Below, piece after piece: positions 23,673-33,484 of a stretch of 64,000 nt of DNA. This DNA comes from Bacteroidota bacterium (GTDB lineage Bacteria; Bacteroidota; Ignavibacteria; Kryptoniales; JAKASW01): contig JAKAMG010000010.1 in assembly GCA_021812985.1 (NCBI GenBank), positions 1 to 64,000 on the forward strand. Reading direction: 5' to 3'. The position numbers and the translations under genes are program-made. The notes beneath the pieces are model-generated. The model was given only the letters and a program-made list of their open reading frames with translations, was not told where the DNA came from and made no database searches. How positions within the stretch are numbered: position 1 is the stretch's first letter; each line of letters opens with the position of its first letter.

Positions 23673-26663
23673 TTATAACGAGACTCGGATACCGACATCT
23701 ATTGTCCGCCCGTAGTACTGGAGCGATGACGGGTTTATCTCACGGTAACCGAGGAGGCTCTCGTCATGCCTGTTGTTAAGATTATTGAAGTTGGCGTAAA
23801 GCTGCGTGAAATCGTTCAGCTTCTGCTGAATGGCGAGATCCCAGCGGCCATACGCCGATGTGTAAGCGTCCGTAAGTGGCGTCGGACCTATGAAGGTTAC
23901 CTTATCTGACTGATAGAGGTAGGACAGACGGACCGAGAAACCTTTGAAGTCATACCCCATAGTCATATTCAGGAGATGAGCCGGCTGATCTGGCATCCTG
24001 TCCGTCTCTGTGATTGTGTAGAGCTTCAGGAGCTGATAGAAACCGTGTCCGTTTGGGTTCGGCAGTGTGAGGACAGAATCCTTGAACTGCTGAACATTTA
24101 TGGAAGATTGTATGTATGTCCAGTTAAGATCGAAAATGAGACCCTGCAGGAATGAAGGGAGGTACCAGAAGCGCGTCTGCCAGTCGAACTCAATTCCCTT
24201 GTAAACAGCCGGGTGTGGATTATTGATGTATGTATCTACCTGCGGCGCCGATTTCAGCCATGAAGTCGGTATGTTGAGCTGGGCATTCAGGGCCTTGTAC
24301 ACGTTTGTGTCCATCTGTGGAATCGTCGAATAGAGTACCAGATTGTCTATCTCTTTGTAGAAGGGGGATATGTTGAGGAAACCGATGTAGTTCTGATAGA
24401 CCGAGATTGACGCGTCGAGATTCTTAGAACGTGAGTCTTTCAATCCGCCATTGGCGGCAAACGCGTAGGACCCGTATTGGTTTATGTGTGTGATGGGGGC
24501 GTACATGAAATAATCAGGTCGCGTGATGGTCTCGGTCGCAGCCAGATGTATCGTCAGCCAGTCGAACGGAGTCATCTTGAGATGTATCATCGGGAGCCAA
24601 AAGACGTTCGTCCTGACGTTCTCGTTATGCTGCATGTCTGCCGGTGGTTGTTGGATTCTCCCGTTGGTCACGACTTCACGGAAACTCTGGCCATGGTACC
24701 TGGAGTAGTCAGCGTCATACCTCACTCCGGGTAGGAACGTTACGCTGTTGCCGAACCTGATCTCCGACATTATGTAACCGGCCTGATATCTCTCGATGCC
24801 GTCATAGTCGTAACCGAGTGAATTAAGAGCGTAATACATCCAATTCGTGCCGCCGAGTGTCTGCCAGACGTCAGTCATTTCCTGCATCAGCCTCAGATCA
24901 GGAGTCTGCCCAAGCATGTACTTCCCGCCCAGGAAATTCGAAGGTTGATAATTGGACGCGAAGCGGTAGAGCGGCCAGACCCCGCCCTTATTTTGGAATA
25001 TCAGGGTCGAGTCCCTTGCAACGTTGAAGTCCTGCGGATACTTCAACGCGAGGGCGTGGAGAACATCCGATATTCCCCCCTGCCAGCCGCCACCGTATTG
25101 GAGATTGCTGTCGCCCCATTGCTCCTGGTCGTACAACCTGTTCAGCCACCTGAACTTGCCGCCAGTCTTTACATAGCCCGTTACGTCACTTGTAATCTTG
25201 AAGGGAATTTCGAAATTGAATTGCACCGCCCTTTGTGTCTCGTTAAGTTTGGAATTGAGGATGTAGAGTTCCTGAAGACCAGTTCCAATGGTGTCAGGAG
25301 TTTCAAGTTTGTACACCGAATCGAGGGGCATTGCCGCCGTAGGCGTCCCACTGGATGCGGAATACTCCTGCACAAAATGCCACTGGTAGTCATTGGGTTC
25401 CTTTGTGCTGGAGCCGGTAACCGAGTAACTCACATCATACTTGATCCACCCGAAGTCCTGTCTGATTCCGAGATCGCTTGTGTAGAGAGCGGTGGTCGAG
25501 ACGTTGGACTCCAGTTGGTAATAGTGACTGTTGTGCTGGAAGTCCAGATAATCCTGCCTGTAAACGCCGTCGGTCTTCGCCTGGCTGTAAAATCCGTTGC
25601 CGGTTATTTTCCCCATTGGGATCCTGTAATCCGCAAGCAGGCTCCCGCCAAGGCGATTCTTCATTGCCGCCTCGTTTCTCAGGGTCAGGTTGGTGACTTG
25701 AATGTCATCGGCGATGAAATTTGAGGCCGTGGTTGTATAACTTGCGTTGAGCTTGTCCGCATCACGGTTGTTCCTGTCTGCGTTCCCGCTCGCGATGATC
25801 CCGAGTTTGTTCTCCATAAACCTGCCGCTTAAACTCAGGCTGGTGCTGTAATTGCCATAATAATTCCGCAGGGAGCTGTACCCCCCTTGGGCCGTGGCAT
25901 CGGCATGCAAGCCTTGCGGAGCCTCCTTCAAGTGAAGGTCCACTGTTCCACCAAGCGCGTCCGCGTCCATGTCTGGAGTGTTCGCCTTCTTCACGCTGAT
26001 CGCGTCGAGGAGATTTGACGAGATAAGTGACATGTCGACGCTCCTGTCCTGATCATTTGTCGCGGGGAGCGCCACGCCGTTGATCGTGATCGTATTGTAC
26101 TTCGGCGCCAAACCGCGAATGCCTACTCCAGTCGCCTCGCCGTTATATCTGTCTATCGAAATTCCCGGAAGACGCCCGATCGACTCTGCCGCACTGGCAT
26201 CAGGCAACTCTTGAATGCGTGCTTTTGACACGACGCTCTCTATCGTATTGGACGACAGTTGCTGGTTTATCGCGCCGAGTTGTCCGCTGGCCTGCGCTGT
26301 CACGGTGACTGCCTTGCCATGTATCGCGGCCGGTTCAAGGTATATGTCCCTGGACACTTCGCCGTTCTCCACCACCGTCACAACAACGGTCGTGGAGACA
26401 TAACCAACATATGAAACCACGAGCGTCTGAGAGCCCGCCGGCACGACCGGTATGTTGTATTCTCCGTTTAGGTTCGAAGCGGCACCGAGGCTCGTCCCCT
26501 TGACGAGTACAGTGGCGCCGGGGAGCGGCTCTCTCGTCTCACGATCGAGTATCTTTCCCTTGACAATGCCAGACCCCGCCGCCATGACGGTCTGCGCAAT
26601 CAAGAGCAGCACGCATATTGCCGATAGCGCGCGCACCTTAGTTCCGTAACCAATGCACGACAT
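23673..26663 (-). CDS. TonB-dependent receptor (polysaccharide-locus type, no SusD partner)
   Basis: A 996-residue outer-membrane receptor, first gene of the locus. GGGAGA precedes the ATG at 26663. Signal peptide residues 1-28; carboxypeptidase-regulatory-like domain about 33-112 ('GKILDRETREPLPGATVLVK', 'SNLNGEYNIPVVPAG', 'VVSYVGYVS'); plug about 140-250 ('ESIGRLPGISIDRYNG', 'GVGIRGLAPKYNTITINGV', 'DADALGGTVDLHL'); then a 22-strand-type barrel ending 'TIDVGIRVSL' with the C-terminal aromatic/hydrophobic rule relaxed (Leu). It would import mannan oligosaccharides with energy from TonB. No susD gene follows, so it resembles the SusD-independent oligosaccharide receptors of Proteobacteria and some Bacteroidota. 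Confidence 0.9.
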   Translation of the reverse strand: MSCIGYGTKVRALSAICVLLLIAQTVMAAGSGIVKGKILDRETREPLPGATVLVKGTSLGAASNLNGEYNIPVVPAGSQTLVVSYVGYVSTTVVVTVVENGEVSRDIYLEPAAIHGKAVTVTAQASGQLGAINQQLSSNTIESVVSKARIQELPDASAAESIGRLPGISIDRYNGEATGVGIRGLAPKYNTITINGVALPATNDQDRSVDMSLISSNLLDAISVKKANTPDMDADALGGTVDLHLKEAPQGLHADATAQGGYSSLRNYYGNYSTSLSLSGRFMENKLGIIASGNADRNNRDADKLNASYTTTASNFIADDIQVTNLTLRNEAAMKNRLGGSLLADYRIPMGKITGNGFYSQAKTDGVYRQDYLDFQHNSHYYQLESNVSTTALYTSDLGIRQDFGWIKYDVSYSVTGSSTKEPNDYQWHFVQEYSASSGTPTAAMPLDSVYKLETPDTIGTGLQELYILNSKLNETQRAVQFNFEIPFKITSDVTGYVKTGGKFRWLNRLYDQEQWGDSNLQYGGGWQGGISDVLHALALKYPQDFNVARDSTLIFQNKGGVWPLYRFASNYQPSNFLGGKYMLGQTPDLRLMQEMTDVWQTLGGTNWMYYALNSLGYDYDGIERYQAGYIMSEIRFGNSVTFLPGVRYDADYSRYHGQSFREVVTNGRIQQPPADMQHNENVRTNVFWLPMIHLKMTPFDWLTIHLAATETITRPDYFMYAPITHINQYGSYAFAANGGLKDSRSKNLDASISVYQNYIGFLNISPFYKEIDNLVLYSTIPQMDTNVYKALNAQLNIPTSWLKSAPQVDTYINNPHPAVYKGIEFDWQTRFWYLPSFLQGLIFDLNWTYIQSSINVQQFKDSVLTLPNPNGHGFYQLLKLYTITETDRMPDQPAHLLNMTMGYDFKGFSVRLSYLYQSDKVTFIGPTPLTDAYTSAYGRWDLAIQQKLNDFTQLYANFNNLNNRHDESLLGYREINPSSLQYYGRTIDVGIRVSL

Positions 26664-27847
26664 TTGCTTCTCCCTAAGTTTTTGAACGGCCCGGTTACTT
26701 CCTACATTTCTTTTCCCCTACATCTTCAGATAGTGGTGCGAAATACACACGCATTTGGCGTCCGTCCATCCGCAGGCACGTTGCCCCGGACGCATCAACG
26801 GAGCCAGGAGTATGATATAAGACCGGTATGATGCTGAAGGAAACTCTGGTGTGGGATTTGTTCCTAAAGGGAGCGTGACTTGAAAGAGTCCCCGTCGATG
26901 CCGTGCCGTGACGGCATCCTGCTTAAGGACACTTCGCGAAGCGGCATGTCCACCCGTCTCCTGGGGTGGAAACATGTTAGAACACGGCGGACTTTCGCTT
27001 CGCCGTAAACTGGAATTAGGCTGCGCAGTGCCCGCGCGCAGTGCCCTACGCTGTACCACTTTAGTTGCCTCCCTGGCATTGCAACAGGCGCCTCGAATGC
27101 GCCGATTAACAACGATACGCCCGCCTATCAGACGAGCACGGCAGAGATAATCTGCAGCAATCTAATGGTGGTTGTGAAGCACGACAGTGGTATTATACGA
27201 GGTGGGAAATCTTCATGCAAGTCTTTTTTCCTGGAGCTGATTCCCTGGACAAACGGCCGTAGGACTTCCGCCATCGATATTTCGCATGAATATGAAACAG
27301 GTCGGTCTCGCTGAGACAGTTAACACTTAACGATCTTAACCGGTAACTTGCCTGTCTGAGTCATGGGCGCGTGGGAAAGAGGAAATAACCGTTCCACAAT
27401 TACCTCTTCTGTCTCTCCACGTGCATCTCGTTCGACTGTCGCCGGGAAGGGAAAATTGACTCGGACAATCCGTTCAGGCCCGTCGCGGACTCCTTGCACC
27501 AACACAAATCATCCTCGGTGTCGCTCTTAAGCGACGCCGGGTGGCTATTATTCCGGTCTCTCCAAGAAAAGCCCTGGCCCGTCATTGCCCGCACGGAAAC
27601 GCTGCCGAGATCTGAAATTGTCAGTTTCAGACCGAGGAAAAAGAACGAATGTGTCGGTAACGTGGGCATGGAGGACGCGATATTCGTTCTCATAACGCCG
27701 CCCCTGAACGTCGTCGTCTCCAACAGACCCAAGTTTCAGAGCGGTTATCTCGTGGCAGCCGATCGATGGATACGAGACAAGTGAAGAGGAATTTGGGGAC
27801 AATTTCACGAGAGTTGTTTTTCTACTCTCTCATTTTTATTTTATCAA
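26664..27847. other. Divergent intergenic region between polysaccharide locus and housekeeping genes
   Basis: 1184 bases without a supported gene on either strand. It must hold the promoter of the TonB-receptor operon (leftward) and that of the Ste24 gene (rightward). The segment 26897-27103 is dense in short hairpins (separate entry). At 27320-27340 the pentamer TTAAC occurs three times in 21 bases. Small frames around 27400-27800 lack ribosome-binding sites and protein signatures. No regulator gene is seen here. Confidence 0.6.
26897..27103. repeat. Cluster of tandem short hairpins
   Basis: Consecutive inverted repeats read directly from the sequence: 26897-26918 (GATGCCGT/ACGGCATC, 8-bp stem, 6-base loop); 26927-26951 (GGACA/TGTCC with an inner CTTCGCGAAG); 26949-26970 (TCCACCC/GGGTGGA, 7-bp stem); 26984-27006 (ACGGCG/CGCCGT); 27064-27085 (GTTGC/GCAAC); 27087-27103 (GGCGC/GCGCC). 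Between them an 11-base direct repeat GCGCAGTGCCC occurs at 27023-27033 and 27036-27046. Such density suggests a REP/BIME-like element or a structured leader or RNA. The first stem shares a GCCGT/ACGGC core with the palindromes at 7745 and 7862. Confidence 0.6.
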
Positions 27848-29041
27848 GTGCAAAGCGGGACCTCCTTCTCGAGTCGAGAGTTTTTCTACTTTACACCCCC
27901 ACTGTCTTTAGATAATCCATCTGAATCCCAGGCATACCTCACTAGAAGAATAGTCCTTTCGATCGTCGGAGCCATTGTCACCCTTGCGTATCTGACGGTC
28001 GTCTCCTTCACAGACGCGAGGGGCCCATTCATCAGTATCGCCGGCGCATCAGGAAACATCTATATATCGTTCCTCATTTTCGCTTTCGCCCTCCAGATTG
28101 CGCTCTCTCTTCTGAAATCGCCATTGGAGTTTTATTCCGATTTCCTCCTCGAGCACAGGTACGGTCTGTCCAACCAGAAATTCCTGACATGGCTCTTCAG
28201 AAAGCTCAAGGCCATGCTTGTCGGATGGGTTTTTCTCGTGGTCATTCTAACCGCATTCTATTTCCTCCTTGTGAACTTCCCGGGCACGTGGTGGCTTATG
28301 TTCGCCGGCTTCTTCTTTCTGTTCCAGATACTGGTCGCGCAGCTATTTCCGACGCTGATTCTCCCATTGTTCTACAAGCTGAAACCGCTCGATAACGAGC
28401 CGCTGAATTCCCGTCTGAGGTCGCTGGTGGAGAAATCCGGATACAAGATGAGCGGAGTCTATTCTTTCGACCTAAGCCGTGAGACAAAAAAAGCGAACGC
28501 GGCGCTTACCGGACTTGGGAGGAGCCGCAGGATAATAATCAGCGACACGCTGCTCGGGAACTTCTCGGACGACGAAATAGAAGTAGTGCTGGCGCACGAG
28601 CTGGGTCACCTGGTAAAGCACCATATGATGAAAGGGATTCTCGTCAGCGCGGTGGTGAGTCTCTTGGGATTCTCTATCATGGCACACATTTATTCCGGTT
28701 ACGCGTCGCGCCTCGGGCTCCCCCTTCAGAGCCTCGCGGCAATCCCGTTCCTGGCCCTGATCGTCGCGATCTTTGGCATGCTCGCGATGCCTTTGGGTAA
28801 CCTGTACTCAAGGAGGATCGAACACGAGGCAGACACGTTCGCCATTTCAGAGACGGGCATGAGGAATGTGTTCGCCGATTCGATGAGAAAGCTTGGGCGG
28901 CTCAACCTCACGCCTGAAAATCCTCCTGCATGGATGGAGAAGATTTTCTTTAGTCATCCCTCTATAGGGGCGCGAATCAGGTTCGCCCTTGGGACGGATG
29001 AGAAACCGCACGGTACCGGCGTGGGCGAGGTCGGGACATGA
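27848..29041 (+). CDS. M48-family CAAX-type membrane protease (Ste24-like)
   Basis: A 397-residue integral membrane zinc protease. About six hydrophobic segments; 'EFYSDFLLEHRYGLSNQKF' and 'FPTLILPLFYKLKPLDN' are signature stretches of the CAAX prenyl protease 1 branch. The zinc site is 'VLAHELGHLVKHH' (HExxH) at about residue 254 with the third ligand in 'RRIEHEADTFAI'. Bacterial homologues take part in membrane-protein quality control rather than prenyl processing. The start is uncertain: GTG at 27848 is the earliest candidate, has no ribosome-binding site and is preceded by an open frame. The end overlaps the next gene by four bases (ATGA). Confidence 0.85.
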   Translation: MQSGTSFSSREFFYFTPPLSLDNPSESQAYLTRRIVLSIVGAIVTLAYLTVVSFTDARGPFISIAGASGNIYISFLIFAFALQIALSLLKSPLEFYSDFLLEHRYGLSNQKFLTWLFRKLKAMLVGWVFLVVILTAFYFLLVNFPGTWWLMFAGFFFLFQILVAQLFPTLILPLFYKLKPLDNEPLNSRLRSLVEKSGYKMSGVYSFDLSRETKKANAALTGLGRSRRIIISDTLLGNFSDDEIEVVLAHELGHLVKHHMMKGILVSAVVSLLGFSIMAHIYSGYASRLGLPLQSLAAIPFLALIVAIFGMLAMPLGNLYSRRIEHEADTFAISETGMRNVFADSMRKLGRLNLTPENPPAWMEKIFFSHPSIGARIRFALGTDEKPHGTGVGEVGT

Positions 29042-29775
29042 GATTCCTTGTTGGCTCGCTCACGGCAGCGATCATGACGCTCATTTTTGGCGTTTTTTAC
29101 GCCATTTCAATCCCTTTCGACCGCAACCACCGCTCCTTCTCGTTCATAGCGTACTGGTGGTCCAGGGCCGTTTTCGCCGTGACCGGTGTCAGCGTGCGTG
29201 TTGAAGGCCTCGACCTCCTCGACAAGTCACGGCCATACATCTACGTCTCCAATCACGCGAGCCTCTTTGACATAACGGCCGTTGTCCTGGCGATCGACCG
29301 GCGCGTGCGCTTCGTGGCAAAGAGGGAGGTCGCAAGAGTACCGATATTCGGCTGGGCAGCCGCGAGAGAAAACGTAATGCTGGACAGAAAGAGCGGCACC
29401 GACTCGGCTCATGGACTTCAGAAAGCGGCCGGGAGGATCGCCCTGGGCCAGAGCGTGATCGTATTCGCGGAGGGAACTCGGACTAGGGACGGCAACTTAC
29501 TTCCCTTCAAGCGGGGAGCCTTCCTCCTCGCGACTCAGGCGGGCGTCCCAGTGGTTCCGTTGACTATACTGGGCAGTTACCGCATCATGAAAAAGGGACA
29601 TCTGCACGTCAACAAAGGAGTCATAACTATCGTGGTACACCAACCGGTGGATGTGACCCCGTTCAGAGGAAGACACGGTGCCATGGAACTTATGCAGAGG
29701 GTACGAGATATCATCGAGCGGACGTACACTAAGGCGGGCCATGCCGGCCTGCAGCCGACACTGCTCGGAAGCTGA
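29038..29775 (+). CDS. plsC: 1-acyl-sn-glycerol-3-phosphate acyltransferase (PlsC family)
   Basis: A 245-residue inner-membrane enzyme that acylates lysophosphatidate to phosphatidate. N-terminal hydrophobic segment (about 5-25), catalytic HX4D box 'NHASLFD', acceptor-binding 'FAEGTRTRDG' and 'KRGAFLLATQAGVPVVPL', all in family order and spacing. It overlaps the protease gene by ATGA, so it is translationally coupled to it. Symbol given by family; related lysophospholipid acyltransferases cannot be fully excluded. Confidence 0.88.
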   Translation: MRFLVGSLTAAIMTLIFGVFYAISIPFDRNHRSFSFIAYWWSRAVFAVTGVSVRVEGLDLLDKSRPYIYVSNHASLFDITAVVLAIDRRVRFVAKREVARVPIFGWAAARENVMLDRKSGTDSAHGLQKAAGRIALGQSVIVFAEGTRTRDGNLLPFKRGAFLLATQAGVPVVPLTILGSYRIMKKGHLHVNKGVITIVVHQPVDVTPFRGRHGAMELMQRVRDIIERTYTKAGHAGLQPTLLGS

Positions 29776-29811
29776 TGAAGAGGAAACAGAAAGGATGACA
29801 GGAGAAACAGG

Positions 29812-30102
29812 ATGGACGTTACAATAAAAGATGTCGAGCATATCGCGAAGCTCGCAAAACTGAACTTCTCTGATGAAGAGAAGGAGAAATTTACGGCACA
29901 ATTCAACGAGATACTTTCGTTCATGCAGAAGCTGGACGAGCTCGACACATCGAAAGTCGAGCCGCTCTCACATGTGATTGAACTCGAAAACGTGATGAGG
30001 GAAGATGTAGTGAAACCGTCTCTGCCGACCGGGGATGCGCTCAAGAACGCGCCCTCGAAGACAGACAAGTTCTTCAAAGTGCCCAAGGTCATCGAGAGGT
30101 AG
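29812..30102 (+). CDS. gatC: Aspartyl/glutamyl-tRNA(Asn/Gln) amidotransferase subunit C
   Basis: A 96-residue GatC: 'DVEHIAKLAKLNFSDEE', 'FNEILSFMQKLDELDTSKVE' and the terminal 'FFKVPKVIE' are diagnostic. GatC stabilises the GatA amidase with GatB and supports the tRNA-dependent route to Gln-tRNA(Gln) or Asn-tRNA(Asn). An AGGAG sequence lies about 12 bases before the ATG. gatA and gatB are not in the window, so the subunits are encoded apart. Confidence 0.95.
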   Translation: MDVTIKDVEHIAKLAKLNFSDEEKEKFTAQFNEILSFMQKLDELDTSKVEPLSHVIELENVMREDVVKPSLPTGDALKNAPSKTDKFFKVPKVIER

Positions 30103-30161
30103 AATAATGCCGGACATGACTTATCCTCGCGTCATCGAAACGTGGAAAATCGCGAGCCACA

Positions 30162-30938
30162 ATGGCTGACCGGTCAAAGGCAGTGGCCATCATCCCTGCC
30201 CGTTATGCGTCTACGCGTTTCCCCGGGAAACCACTCGCCTTGATAGGAGGTGTCACGATGATACAGCGAGTGTATGAGCGTGTCAGCATGGCGAAGCTGG
30301 TTGGGGAAGTCTACGTGGCAACCGACGACAAGAGGATAGCAGAGGTGGTCGAAGGGTTCGGTGGAAAGCACGTTATGACATCCCCAGCCCTGAGGAGCGG
30401 AACTGACCGCTGCGCCGCGGCCGCAAGGAAAATCAAAGGGGACATCATCGCGAACATACAGGGTGACGAACCATTCATATCACCTAAGACGATCGACGCG
30501 GCCATATCCGCACTTCTAAAATCGCCAGACGGCATGATGTCCACGGCCGCGATTCGAATCAAGGATCCCGAACTGTTGACATCTGAGAATGTTGTAAAAG
30601 TAGTAACAGACAGGAACGGTAACGCACTCTACTTCAGCAGGGCGGTCATCCCTCATTTACGAGGGAAGTCAAGCCGCGAGTATGTTTCCGGCTTCCCTTT
30701 CCTCAAACACCTCGGCATTTACATTTACAGGCGAGATTTCCTTCAAAAGCTCACGAAATTCGCCGCGACGCCACTCGAATTAGCTGAGAAACTGGAACAG
30801 CTGAGAGTACTGGAGAACGGCTACCCCATCAGGGTTGCGGTTGTCAAGGAAGAGAGCATATCTGTCGATGTCCCGTCGGACATCGCCGCCGCGGAGAAAC
30901 ACATAATGAACTTAACCTCAAAAGCAAAGAGGAACTGA
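30162..30938 (+). CDS. kdsB: 3-deoxy-manno-octulosonate cytidylyltransferase
   Basis: A 258-residue cytoplasmic enzyme that activates KDO with CTP to CMP-KDO for lipopolysaccharide inner core synthesis, indicating a Gram-negative envelope. Motifs: '[16 protein letters not shown]' (nucleotide loop), 'YVATDDKRI', '[15 protein letters not shown]', 'NIQGDEPFI' and '[12 protein letters not shown]'. Length is normal. The next gene, pyrG, starts two bases after its stop; pyrG makes CTP, the substrate of KdsB, so the pairing is functionally sensible. Confidence 0.95.
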   Translation: MADRSKAVAIIPARYASTRFPGKPLALIGGVTMIQRVYERVSMAKLVGEVYVATDDKRIAEVVEGFGGKHVMTSPALRSGTDRCAAAARKIKGDIIANIQGDEPFISPKTIDAAISALLKSPDGMMSTAAIRIKDPELLTSENVVKVVTDRNGNALYFSRAVIPHLRGKSSREYVSGFPFLKHLGIYIYRRDFLQKLTKFAATPLELAEKLEQLRVLENGYPIRVAVVKEESISVDVPSDIAAAEKHIMNLTSKAKRN

Positions 30939-30939
30939 A

Positions 30940-32556
30940 TTGGCAAAGAATAACATTAAGTATATTTTTGTAACAGGCGGCGTGGTTTCGTCGCTCGGAA
31001 AGGGGATCGCCGCCGCATCGCTCGGTCTCCTCCTGAAATCAAGGGGCCTCAGGGTCGCCATGCAGAAATTTGACCCATACATAAACGTCGACGCGGGAAC
31101 GATGAACCCGTTCCAGCACGGAGAGGTCTACGTAACGGATGACGGCGCCGAGACTGACCTCGACCTCGGGCACTACGAGCGGTTTCTCGACATTACAACC
31201 ACACGCGCCAGCAACACCACCACCGGCCAAGTCTACTACGAAGTGATCTCGAAGGAGAGGCGCGGCGACTATCTGGGCGCTACCGTCCAGGTCGTCCCCC
31301 ACGTCACCGACGAGATAAAGAGGAGATTCTCGGCACCTTATGAGAACGGCAACTACGATGTCGTCATCACCGAAATAGGCGGCACGGTCGGAGACATAGA
31401 AGGTCTTCCCTTCCTTGAGGCAATGAGACAGTTCATGCTGAAGGTGGGAAAGAAGAACGCGCTCAACATACATGTCACGCTCGTTCCCTACATCGAGGCT
31501 GCAGGCGAGATCAAGACGAAGCCGACTCAGCACAGCGTCAAGAGCCTGCTGGAAATCGGAGTTCAGCCCGAGATCCTCATCTGCAGAACCTCCAAGCGCA
31601 TAACGCGCGACGTCAAAGAGAAGATAGCCATGTTCACGAACATCGAGCCGGATTCGGTCATCGAGGGAAGGGACGTAGAGACGATTTACGAGATGCCCCT
31701 CATACTGAGGAAGCAGAGGCTCGATCAGATAGTCATGCAGAAACTGAACCTGCGCGCGAAGGAGCCAGCCCTTTCGGACTGGGAAGAGCTTGTCCAACGC
31801 ATAAAGAACCCGAAGCACACGGTGAAGATAGGGGTATGCGGCAAGTATACTGATCTCCTCGACGCTTACAAGAGCATAAGAGAATCCTTCATACACGCCG
31901 GAGCGGAGAACGAAGCGAAGGTGGAACTGAAATGGGTGGCCGCCGAGGCGGTTGAGAAGGAGGGCGCCCAAGCACTTTTATCTGATGTCGACGGCCTCCT
32001 CGTACCTGGCGGGTTTGGCGAACGCGGAATAGAAGGGATGATAAAGGCGATACAATTCGCGAGAGAGAGTAAGCTCCCTTACTTCGGAATCTGCCTCGGT
32101 ATGCAGACGGCGATCATAGAATTTGCCAGGCATGTCGTGGGATGGAAGGACGCCAACTCCACTGAATTCAAGAAAACCCAGCACAGTGTCATAGACATCA
32201 TGCCCGGACAGAAGAACGTCAAGGAAAAGGGGGGCACGATGAGACTGGGCGCTTATATCTGCATGCTCCAGAAAGGAACAAAGGCATACCAGGCATACGG
32301 CACGGAGGTCATCAGCGAACGCCACAGGCATAGATTCGAAGTAAACAACAAGTTCAGGAGGAGGCTGGCGGATGAAGGGATGAAGTTCAGCGGACTCTCC
32401 CCAGACAGCGAGCTCGTCGAAATGGTAGAGCTTCCCGACCACCCCTGGTTTGTGGGATGTCAATTCCATCCTGAGTTGAAGTCACGCGCCACAAAGGCTC
32501 ATCCTCTCTTCAGAGAGTTCGTCAGGGCGACCGTTGAACACCTTCACAAGGGTTGA
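30940..32556 (+). CDS. pyrG: CTP synthase
   Basis: A 538-residue enzyme that aminates UTP to CTP using glutamine. N-terminal synthetase: '[16 protein letters not shown]' and '[19 protein letters not shown]'. C-terminal class I glutamine amidotransferase: '[11 protein letters not shown]', 'YFGICLGMQ' (nucleophile Cys) and '[11 protein letters not shown]' (His and Glu). The start is TTG at 30940, two bases after the kdsB stop, with AGAGG in the end of kdsB as ribosome-binding site; no closer ATG fits. It is followed by a strong terminator. Confidence 0.97.
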   Translation: MAKNNIKYIFVTGGVVSSLGKGIAAASLGLLLKSRGLRVAMQKFDPYINVDAGTMNPFQHGEVYVTDDGAETDLDLGHYERFLDITTTRASNTTTGQVYYEVISKERRGDYLGATVQVVPHVTDEIKRRFSAPYENGNYDVVITEIGGTVGDIEGLPFLEAMRQFMLKVGKKNALNIHVTLVPYIEAAGEIKTKPTQHSVKSLLEIGVQPEILICRTSKRITRDVKEKIAMFTNIEPDSVIEGRDVETIYEMPLILRKQRLDQIVMQKLNLRAKEPALSDWEELVQRIKNPKHTVKIGVCGKYTDLLDAYKSIRESFIHAGAENEAKVELKWVAAEAVEKEGAQALLSDVDGLLVPGGFGERGIEGMIKAIQFARESKLPYFGICLGMQTAIIEFARHVVGWKDANSTEFKKTQHSVIDIMPGQKNVKEKGGTMRLGAYICMLQKGTKAYQAYGTEVISERHRHRFEVNNKFRRRLADEGMKFSGLSPDSELVEMVELPDHPWFVGCQFHPELKSRATKAHPLFREFVRATVEHLHKG

Positions 32557-32599
32557 CTTTGAATTCAGTCTGAGCCGCGCCATTCGATGACGCAGTAAG

Positions 32600-32625
32600 G
32601 CCCCGGAATCTTCCGGGGCTTTTTT
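32600..32625 (+). terminator. Rho-independent terminator after pyrG
   Basis: A 9-bp perfect stem (GCCCCGGAA / TTCCGGGGC) with a two-base TC turn, followed by six T. It lies 44 bases after the pyrG stop and just before the convergent stop of the gene at 32627-33178. The T run supports termination in the plus direction only. Confidence 0.92.
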
Positions 32626-32626
32626 G

Positions 32627-33178
32627 TCACTTCGCCTTTGCAATGGAGTAGCCGATAATTATCCCCACCCTGCTCCCAGAAGGGCTGGTCGCCCAGACCA
32701 GATCGATCGGTATACTAACTCCGCCGTAGTTGAAGCTCTTCCCGATGGCCGTCACCAACGCGCTGTTTACCCCCTTCTCTCCCCCCACCAGAATGTTCGG
32801 CCCCAGGCCAAACTCGAAACCGTTTGGAAATCTCACGCCGAGGGCAAGGCTGGCGCTCGGGATGAGTGTTCCATATTCCACTCCGGCAACAAGAGGGACG
32901 AACTGGACCGCGAACATTGGCCCGCCTCCCTGTGGTACGACCAGATATTCGAAATGCCAGCCGAACTGACTCATGAACGAACCGAGCCCGCGCGACTTCA
33001 GGCTCTGGCCGAGAGCCCCGCTGTTGGGGACAAAAGTAATCCCAAGGCGGGGACCACCGAGGTTTCGTTCGGCAAACTCCGTCTCGCCTTCGGGTATGCT
33101 GTACTGTGCCGCGACTGGCGAACAGATGAGCGCAATTACCGCAAGCGATGCGACCATTGAACATGTCAATCTTCTCAT
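32627..33178 (-). CDS. Exported protein, probable small outer-membrane beta-barrel
   Basis: A 183-residue protein of unknown function. The frame extends to 33337, but AAGGAGG lies before the ATG at 33178, which starts a signal peptide (RRLTCSMVASLAVIALICSPVAA is within residues 2-24, cleavage near AQ). The mature part has alternating hydrophobic and Gly-rich strands ('PRLGITFVPNSGA', 'WHFEYLVV', 'MFAVQFVPLVAGVEYG', 'ASLALGVRFPNGFEFGLGPN', 'VSIPIDLVWATSPSGSRVGI') as in small outer-membrane barrels. Convergent to pyrG and divergent from the transaldolase-like gene. Confidence 0.65.
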   Translation of the reverse strand: MRRLTCSMVASLAVIALICSPVAAQYSIPEGETEFAERNLGGPRLGITFVPNSGALGQSLKSRGLGSFMSQFGWHFEYLVVPQGGGPMFAVQFVPLVAGVEYGTLIPSASLALGVRFPNGFEFGLGPNILVGGEKGVNSALVTAIGKSFNYGGVSIPIDLVWATSPSGSRVGIIIGYSIAKAK

Positions 33179-33484
33179 TTCAAACCTCCTTCGGTTAGGA
33201 TTCTCTTGTTCTGAACATGAGAATCTAACGGCACACCGCCAGGAGCTTGTCAATGATTTGTAAAACATATACAATGATTTTGCTGGTCGAAGGATTTGAT
33301 CAGGATTTAGGGCAGATATGGCCACGGGGTGAGTCAAAGCCGGCGTGAATCTCCGCTTTTATTTTAGGGCTCGGAATGGTAATTTTTACAACGAATTCAG
33401 TGAAGAGGACAAGTGACAAACATGCCAAGGAAATGTTCGGCCTTGTTCCCGCGCACGATATGAACGGAATTGGAGGCTAACTCA
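33179..33484. other. Divergent promoter region
   Basis: 306 bases between the outer-membrane protein gene (leftward) and the transaldolase-like gene (rightward). AT-rich stretches near 33250-33285 and 33355-33390 are likely promoter sites, but no confident -35/-10 pair could be chosen. No gene seen. Confidence 0.4.

Noticed and set aside
26897..27103. Hairpin cluster as a CRISPR array or integron attC array
   Set aside because: There are no equal-length repeats with regular spacers, and no attC core sites, cas or integrase genes nearby.
26718..27112. Overlapping minus-strand frames of 82 and 113 codons in the divergent gap
   Set aside because: Translations are Arg/Pro/Ser-rich without motif, and they run across the hairpin cluster; no ribosome-binding site.
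27320..27340. Three TTAAC pentamers as a possible Pho box
   Set aside because: Spacings are 7 and 9 bases, not 11, and no phosphate gene is adjacent.
31039..31971. 310-codon open frame antisense to pyrG
   Set aside because: pyrG is unmistakable on the plus strand over the whole span; the antisense frame shows no motif and no ribosome-binding site. GC-rich codons in the third position produce such shadows.
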